A stretch of 10,007 nucleotides of DNA from NCBI GenBank assembly GCA_013214885.1, contig JABSRS010000095.1, positions 1 to 10,007 on the forward strand, in the 5' to 3' direction. Positions 5,585 to 10,007 of this stretch are shown here, piece by piece; within the stretch, counting starts at the first letter, position 1; each line of letters begins with the position of its first letter. Below the pieces are notes generated by a model that did not search any database, was not told where the DNA came from, and worked only from the letters and a program-made list of their open reading frames with translations. Position numbers and translations under genes: made by a program. This DNA is from Gammaproteobacteria bacterium (lineage in GTDB: Bacteria > Pseudomonadota > Gammaproteobacteria > Enterobacterales > Psychrobiaceae).

Positions 5585-6189
5585 CTAAAGACCAACTTGC
5601 TCTTGAAAGTGTTTACGGCACATCGATACATAACGCTCATTGCCGCCAATATCAATTTGAGAACCGCTGTTTAGGGCGTTACCCTGTTCATCGGTTCTTA
5701 CAACCATGTTGGCTTTACGTCCGCAATGGCAAATAGTTTTAAGTTCAATTAATTTATCAGCCCAGCTTAATAGATATAAGCTTCCTTGAAACGATTCACC
5801 AAGAAAATCAGTACGCAAGCCATAGCAAAGTACGGGGATACTGAGCTGATCAACCACTTGGTTCAACTGTTTTACTTGATCCTTGGTCAGAAACTGACTT
5901 TCATCGAATAATAAACAATGAATTTTTTTTGTTGATGTTGTGCAGAAATAATCGTAAATAGATCACATTGGTTAGTGAACATGTCGGCCGGTTGACTCAA
6001 ACCAATTCGAGAGCTAACTTTACCCTTGCCAAAACGATCATCAATCGAAGCGGTAAAAATAACAGAATTAATCCCACGTTCGTGATAGTTATAAGCCGAT
6101 TGTAACAGCGCGGTCGATTTACCCGCATTCATTGCTGAGTAATAAAAATATAATTGAGCCAAAGCGGATACTCGTAATAAAAAAAGCAT
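5585..6189 (-). pseudogene. tdk: Thymidine kinase, interrupted by a -1 frameshift
   Basis: Type II thymidine kinase (salvage: thymidine plus ATP to dTMP). The first part (6189 to about 5930) carries [14 protein letters not shown], the Walker A loop, and [18 protein letters not shown]. The frame then runs off as [13 protein letters not shown] to a stop at 5887-5889. In the -1 frame it continues as [19 protein letters not shown] (Walker B with catalytic Glu), then [13 protein letters not shown], the zinc-binding Cys stretch (ICHCGRK, CRKHF) and a TAG at 5585-5587. Restored length is 201 residues from ATG 6189 or 192 from the TTG at 6162, normal for the family. ATG 6189 has AAGG four bases upstream; the usual family start position now holds TTG. 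Neither piece alone is active. Real mutation, sequencing error and frameshifting are all possible. Confidence 0.88.
5923..5930 (-). other. A8 run at the thymidine kinase frameshift (possible slippery site)
   Basis: The minus strand reads CAA CAA AAA AAA TTC in the incoming frame. The heptamer A AAA AAA lies in the correct phase for -1 ribosomal slippage, and eight A is long enough for polymerase slippage. One extra A restores the enzyme exactly. Confidence 0.5.
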
Positions 6190-6292
6190 GACACCTTAAA
6201 TACTACTGATATAAAATATTGAGAATTAGCAATGCTTATCATCAACAGAAATTAATACAGCCACGATCATCAATAGATAACTCCCTAAACGA

Positions 6293-6318
6293 AAAAAGAG
6301 AGCCGAAGCTCTCTTTTT
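6293..6318 (-). terminator. Terminator of the porin gene
   Basis: GAGAGC and GCTCTC (6298-6313) form a six-base stem around CGAA, flanked by six A on one side and five T on the other, so it can work in both directions. It lies just after the porin stop codon. Confidence 0.85.
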
Positions 6319-6333
6319 CAGTTTAACAACGGC

Positions 6334-7032
6334 TTAGAAACGACCGGTTAAACCGATAGATACGATATCATCGTACTTAGTGTCTGAAAATGTTAAACGC
6401 AGTGCAATAGCAGGCGTAAAGAAGTGTTGTGCACGAATACCATAACGGTATTCATCAGCATCAGAAAGCACTAAACCAACACTCGATTGTGGAGACCAAT
6501 AAAAATCGCCAGCTACTGTAAAATCATCTGTAGCATCAGAATAAGCGGCTTCAAAATTAATAAATTGGCTGTCAGCTAAACGGTGAATATATTTAGTACG
6601 AATACCTAAGGTATCAGAAAAATCATCATCGTTACCGGTAATCGCCACTAACCAATTGTCAGCGAAAAAATAACCAACTTCGCCGGTAAACGTAGTGTCA
6701 TTATAACCGCCGTCAGCATCAACGTAGTTCATGTTAAGTGCAGCGTAGAAATTATTGTCGGCAAACCACTCGCCACCTAATAAATAACTGGTAGCATCAC
6801 CATCAAAGTCAGTGATCGCAGCTTTAACATTACTTTTTTGCCCCATAAATGCAGCTTCTGCCCATGCAGTATCCTTAGTGCTGACTTTATCAAAATGATA
6901 GGTACCCATCACTGAAAAAGTATTACCACCGTCATAGTCAACATAATCGCCATTAATTTGAACTTGATAGTCCTGTGCTAAAACCGATGTTGATAATAAA
7001 GTAAGACCGAGGGCAATTGAACGTAATTTCAT
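6334..7032 (-). CDS. Small outer-membrane porin (putative porin family)
   Basis: About 232 residues. A signal peptide (MKLRSIALGLTLLSTSVLA) is followed by QDYQVQ at the mature end. The rest is a run of amphipathic beta strands separated by short Asp/Gly-rich turns (YVDYDGGNTF, NYVDADGGYND, TGNDDDFSDT), and the chain ends in GLTGRF; a final Phe is the usual signal for BAM-dependent insertion of outer-membrane barrels. Length suggests a barrel of about 10-12 strands. Two ATGs are adjacent (7035 and 7032). The ribosome site TAAAGGA (7039-7045) is only three bases from the first and six from the second, so the second is preferred; the difference is one residue. It is a single-gene unit with its own promoter and terminator. 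The many acidic turn residues could bind cations, but substrate is unknown. Confidence 0.85.
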   Translation of the reverse strand: MKLRSIALGLTLLSTSVLAQDYQVQINGDYVDYDGGNTFSVMGTYHFDKVSTKDTAWAEAAFMGQKSNVKAAITDFDGDATSYLLGGEWFADNNFYAALNMNYVDADGGYNDTTFTGEVGYFFADNWLVAITGNDDDFSDTLGIRTKYIHRLADSQFINFEAAYSDATDDFTVAGDFYWSPQSSVGLVLSDADEYRYGIRAQHFFTPAIALRLTFSDTKYDDIVSIGLTGRF

Positions 7033-7072
7033 CATAATTCCTTTAGATGTTTAATAAATAATATTGGCAGAG

Positions 7073-7101
7073 ATTATAGGCAGGGGATAAATTGATTAAC
7101 A
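7073..7101 (-). promoter_or_regulatory. Likely promoter of the porin gene
   Basis: The minus strand has a perfect TATAAT (7073-7078) about 40 bases before the start codon. The -35 region is weak (GTTAAT, 7095-7100, 16 bases away), suggesting help from an activator. No specific activator site was identified. Confidence 0.5.
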
Positions 7102-7118
7102 TATTAACTCCTTGTAGT

Positions 7119-7140
7119 CTGATTTTTAACAAAAAATCAG
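7119..7140. repeat. Inverted repeat with nine-base arms
   Basis: CTGATTTTT (7119-7127) and AAAAATCAG (7132-7140) pair around a four-base loop. There is no G+C-rich stem with a T tract after it, so it is not a convincing terminator. It lies about 20 bases upstream of the porin -35 region and could be a regulator site. Confidence 0.45.
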
Positions 7141-7345
7141 TTGAACTTCCTAAATACCCTTTAATTTCGAGCCGCATTTTATGGAGAGACTCAAATAAAT
7201 GCAACATTTTTTTAAACTAATTACATTTTAAGTAAAAATAAGATTAAATTTGTTAACTCACCGTTCCACAGTAACCCTCCGGAAACATTTTTTTCACACA
7301 TCAATAACATAAGCGTCATTTTATGAGGGGTGGTGCTTAAGTGAA

Positions 7346-7371
7346 AATATTACCGCTTAAGCGGCAATATT
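7346..7371. repeat. 26-bp dyad with perfect 12-bp core
   Basis: The core CCGCTTAAGCGG (7353-7364) is a perfect palindrome. On each side, after one base, stands AATATT, itself palindromic, giving a symmetric 26-base site with a single A/C asymmetry. No loop is available, so DNA binding by a dimer is more likely than an RNA hairpin. Confidence 0.5.
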
Positions 7372-7580
7372 AATTGAGGGGGAAGTTGAGCGAGTAACCA
7401 TTGGCATAAAGCGGCGCAACATCATCGTGCTAGCTTAAAAAACCCATCATTGAGTGCTGATGAATACTTAGATTGCCCAACTTTGTATCTCAACTTCGCC
7501 AACTAAGTGTCATTCTTTAGCCTTTGATATGATCCTCTTTTGCGCTTCCAAAGACCCATTCAACCAGCCGTACGAGTATG

Positions 7581-7585
7581 AGGAG
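7581..7585 (+). promoter_or_regulatory. Ribosome site that decides the primase-helicase start
   Basis: AGGAG lies four bases before ATG 7590. The in-frame ATG at 7578 would start inside the run that contains it and has no such site of its own, so 7590 is the preferred start. Confidence 0.7.
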
Positions 7586-7589
7586 CGCC

Positions 7590-9992
7590 ATGCCAAATTC
7601 CGCGAAGCTAGCATCTCAACTGGCTACTCTTGATGCCCGCCTCCAAACTATCACCTGCGAAAAATTGGAGTTATTGAATCAACGTAAGATTCTTATTGCC
7701 AAACAAGAAGCAGAGTTGACACTCGGTTTTAATCAATATGCATCGGTGGAGCTAAAGATATCCCTCTTCATGTCTTACTTTAAAGGACGGGACGATATCT
7801 ATCCATTCCGCTGGGAATCGAAAAATGGCCGTTCAGGTTATTCACCAGCTTGCTTTAATGAATGGAAACAAGGCATCTGTGAAAAACCACAAGTTAGTTG
7901 TACTAAGTGTCAACATCAAGCATTTAAACCTTATTCACAACAAGCGATTTATGATCATCTCATAGGTAAACAAACTGCGGGAATTTACCCGTTGCAAAGT
8001 GATAATACGACGCATGTTATTGTCGCTGACTTTGATAAAGATGACTGGTTACAAGCTATTGCTGCGTTAAGTAATACTTGCGACTCTCTCAACATCCCTC
8101 ACCTTATTGAACGCTCTAGAAGTGGTAATGGCGGACATATCTGGATATTCTTTGTTGAAGCTGTTTCCGCATCAGATGCCAGAAAATTGGGACTAGCCCT
8201 GTTAAATCGAACAATGGATTACTATTCAGCACTATCATTTAGTTGTTTTGACCGTTTATTTCCAAATCAAGACATAATTCCTGAAGGCGGATTTGGTAAT
8301 CTAATAGCCTTGCCTCTTCAGTTTGAACCGCGAAAAAGCCATCACAGCATTTTTATTGACCGCAGTGGCAATAGTTACAATGATCAATGGGCCAAATTGG
8401 CAGCAACCCAAAAAGTATCGCCAGAGCAGCTGCAACAATTATTGAATGTGTTAAGAAATGACATTAAAACCACTCCCGAACTAGGCACTAATAACAATGA
8501 GGCAGATGAAACATTGGACTTGCTACCATGGCAAAAACTTAGCGAAAAAGATGTCGATAAGATATCTAACTGCCCTAATGAGCTAATGCTGGTATTAGCG
8601 GATCAAATATACATCCCAATCGACAAACTACCCGGTAAGCTGACCTCAAAACTAAAACGATGTGCTGTTTTTTCCAATCCTAAATTTTATAAAAAGCAGG
8701 CGCTGCGCATGTCAACATTCGGTACGAGTCGATATGTTTGCTCTGCTCATATTGAAAGTAACTATTTAATGCTACCCAGAGGGTGCTTAGGCACGGTAGA
8801 GAGCATTCTACAGCAACAATCAGTTCTATTAAATTACAGTGATAAACGTTACCAAGGTGAACCATTAGTAAGCATAAAATTTACCGGAAAATTGAAGCCT
8901 CAGCAATCCAAAGCCATGAATGCGATGTTAAAAAGTGATAACGGTATTTTGGTTACCGTGACAGGTTTTGGCAAAACAGTAGTTATACTAGCCTTAATAG
9001 CTAAAAGAAAGGTTAACACCTTAATATTAGTGCATAATCGGCAACTAGCCCAGCAATGGCAAGCACAAGCAGAGGTTTTTCTTAATCACACTGAAATCGG
9101 ATCATTACTTGGCGGCAAAGATAAGCTAAGCGGTCAAGTTGACATAGCAACTTACCAAAGCCTAGTCAGTAAGAATGGTCGTGACATCAACGCTGCAATT
9201 GAAAATTATGGCCAAATAATAGTTGATGAATGCCATCACCTACCTGCGAGTAATTATGAAAGCCTAATTAAATCAACCCGTGCGAAATATATCCATGGCA
9301 TCACAGCAACACCTAAGCGTCGAGATGGCTTAGAAAAATTGATGCACTACCAATTAGGAGATGTTTTATATAAAGCTAAGCGCGAAAAACTACAATTTGA
9401 GCAGTTTGTCACGACTCGTGAAACTAGAGTTTCATTTCCCCCATCTTGGTTTGAAGCCGAAACGAAACCACATATTTCAGCGATATATCAGCACCTAACC
9501 ACAGATGAGCGACGCAACAAGACGATTGTTCTCGATATTGTTAAAGCAGTAACTACTGAGCATTCTGTTATGGTATTGACCGAACGACGAGAACACATTG
9601 AGATACTGAGCAAGTTATTATGTAACAGTAATATCAAGGTTATTGAATTGCACGGTGGAATTTCAGCTCAACAGCGCCAGCAGCGGATTAAGTTTTTAAA
9701 GGAGTCTCATGATATAAAAGACAGTAGCGATCCGTTTGTCATTGTTGCGACAGGGAAATATGTTGGGGAAGGGTTTGATTTGCCACACCTCGATACGTTA
9801 TTCATAACATTGCCAATAGCATGGAAAGGTATTCTCACTCAGTACGCGGGTCGAATTCAACGTGAATGGTCGACTAAAAAACAGATCAGAGTCTATGATT
9901 ATATTGATGATTTTCCGATGTTAAAGCGAATGTGGAACAAACGAGAAAAAGGCTACAGAGCACTAGGTTATAAATTCGATAATGATCAATAA
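7590..9992 (+). CDS. TOTE-type primase-helicase (archaeo-eukaryotic primase domain fused to SF2 helicase)
   Basis: 800 residues. Residues 8-45 form a likely coiled coil. A primase-like domain (about 55-290) contains YPFRWESKNGRSGYSPACF, a zinc-type Cys set (C88, C97, C104, C107), the metal-binding VADFDKDD (D147, D149), SRSGNGGHIWIFF (H183) and FPNQDIIPEGGFGNLIALPL (D228), matching archaeo-eukaryotic primase motifs in TOTE conflict proteins. A complete superfamily 2 helicase follows: Walker A TGFGKT (458-463), DECHH (546-550), TATP (572-575), HGG (688-690), GEGFD (726-730) and QYAGRIQR (751-758). The family is predicted to act against invading DNA, priming or remodelling it with ATP. Usual partners such as nucleases are not seen; the left neighbour is a divergent porin and the right side is outside the window. 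All motifs are intact. The biological role is inferred from family knowledge; the domain calls are firm. Confidence 0.9.
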   Translation: MPNSAKLASQLATLDARLQTITCEKLELLNQRKILIAKQEAELTLGFNQYASVELKISLFMSYFKGRDDIYPFRWESKNGRSGYSPACFNEWKQGICEKPQVSCTKCQHQAFKPYSQQAIYDHLIGKQTAGIYPLQSDNTTHVIVADFDKDDWLQAIAALSNTCDSLNIPHLIERSRSGNGGHIWIFFVEAVSASDARKLGLALLNRTMDYYSALSFSCFDRLFPNQDIIPEGGFGNLIALPLQFEPRKSHHSIFIDRSGNSYNDQWAKLAATQKVSPEQLQQLLNVLRNDIKTTPELGTNNNEADETLDLLPWQKLSEKDVDKISNCPNELMLVLADQIYIPIDKLPGKLTSKLKRCAVFSNPKFYKKQALRMSTFGTSRYVCSAHIESNYLMLPRGCLGTVESILQQQSVLLNYSDKRYQGEPLVSIKFTGKLKPQQSKAMNAMLKSDNGILVTVTGFGKTVVILALIAKRKVNTLILVHNRQLAQQWQAQAEVFLNHTEIGSLLGGKDKLSGQVDIATYQSLVSKNGRDINAAIENYGQIIVDECHHLPASNYESLIKSTRAKYIHGITATPKRRDGLEKLMHYQLGDVLYKAKREKLQFEQFVTTRETRVSFPPSWFEAETKPHISAIYQHLTTDERRNKTIVLDIVKAVTTEHSVMVLTERREHIEILSKLLCNSNIKVIELHGGISAQQRQQRIKFLKESHDIKDSSDPFVIVATGKYVGEGFDLPHLDTLFITLPIAWKGILTQYAGRIQREWSTKKQIRVYDYIDDFPMLKRMWNKREKGYRALGYKFDNDQ

Positions 9993-10007
9993 GTGATCTT
10001 ACAAATG

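Larger units (their letters stand above)
7036..7577. other. Long AT-rich intergenic stretch between divergent porin and primase-helicase genes
   Basis: Contains the porin promoter (7073-7101), a nine-base-arm inverted repeat (7119-7140), a 26-bp dyad (7346-7371) and a distant nine-base inverted repeat (7382-7390 with 7489-7497). A TATGAT at 7528-7533 could be the -10 element of the rightward gene, but no convincing -35 element goes with it. No coding signal was found on either strand. Confidence 0.6.

Noticed and set aside
6212..6240. Fur box before the thymidine kinase
   Set aside because: Only about 12 of 18 defined positions match and the gene has no link to iron.
7119..7140. Terminator in the porin upstream region
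   Set aside because: The stem is almost all A/T and is not followed by a T tract in either direction; no gene ends nearby.
8680..8865. Minus-strand 61-codon frame inside the primase-helicase gene
   Set aside because: A shadow of a long, motif-complete coding frame.

Overview
The window looks like a chromosomal stretch of a marine gammaproteobacterium, most likely Shewanella or a close relative. This is inferred from the thymidine kinase, PepSY membrane protein and small porin sequences, a Fur box and moderate AT richness; there is no rRNA or complete tRNA to confirm it. The left third is an iron-uptake region. The right two thirds are a patchwork of intact genes, broken genes and probable defence or stress genes.

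Layout: (1) 1-334, minus: N-terminus of a TonB-dependent siderophore receptor, with a clear promoter and an overlapping Fur box. (2) 426-1014: a gene-poor stretch with a 22-bp perfect dyad, a probable decayed gene and a weak Fur-like site. (3) 1015-3367, plus: two tiny overlapping ORFs of unknown function, an unrecognised membrane protein and a PepSY-type membrane protein. They run in one direction away from the receptor and plausibly help reduce or import iron at the inner membrane. (4) 3405-3579, minus: last strands of an outer-membrane protein whose gene is otherwise gone. (5) 3691-4948, plus: a class II Fic protein with a C-terminal winged helix. Two matching 29-bp inverted repeats cover its promoter and ribosome binding site, suggesting strong repression, possibly by itself.

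(6) 4984-5145: two copies of a minus-strand terminator module, each preceded in the minus direction by a tRNA-3'-end-like sequence ending in CCA. The second abuts a PIN-domain gene (5147-5581) that has lost its first half and its antitoxin, so this looks like a recombination junction. (7) 5585-6189, minus: thymidine kinase split by a one-base deficit in a run of eight A; the run is also a legitimate -1 slippery heptamer. (8) 6334-7032, minus: a small beta-barrel porin with its own terminator. (9) 7033-7589: long AT-rich intergenic DNA with a 26-bp dyad. (10) 7590-9992, plus: an 800-residue fusion of an archaeo-eukaryotic-type primase domain and a superfamily 2 helicase, the core protein of TOTE-type conflict systems. 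Any partner genes would lie beyond the right edge.

The most interesting items are the double operator of the Fic gene, the primase-helicase, the tRNA-end/terminator repeats fused to the PIN remnant, and the slippery run in thymidine kinase.
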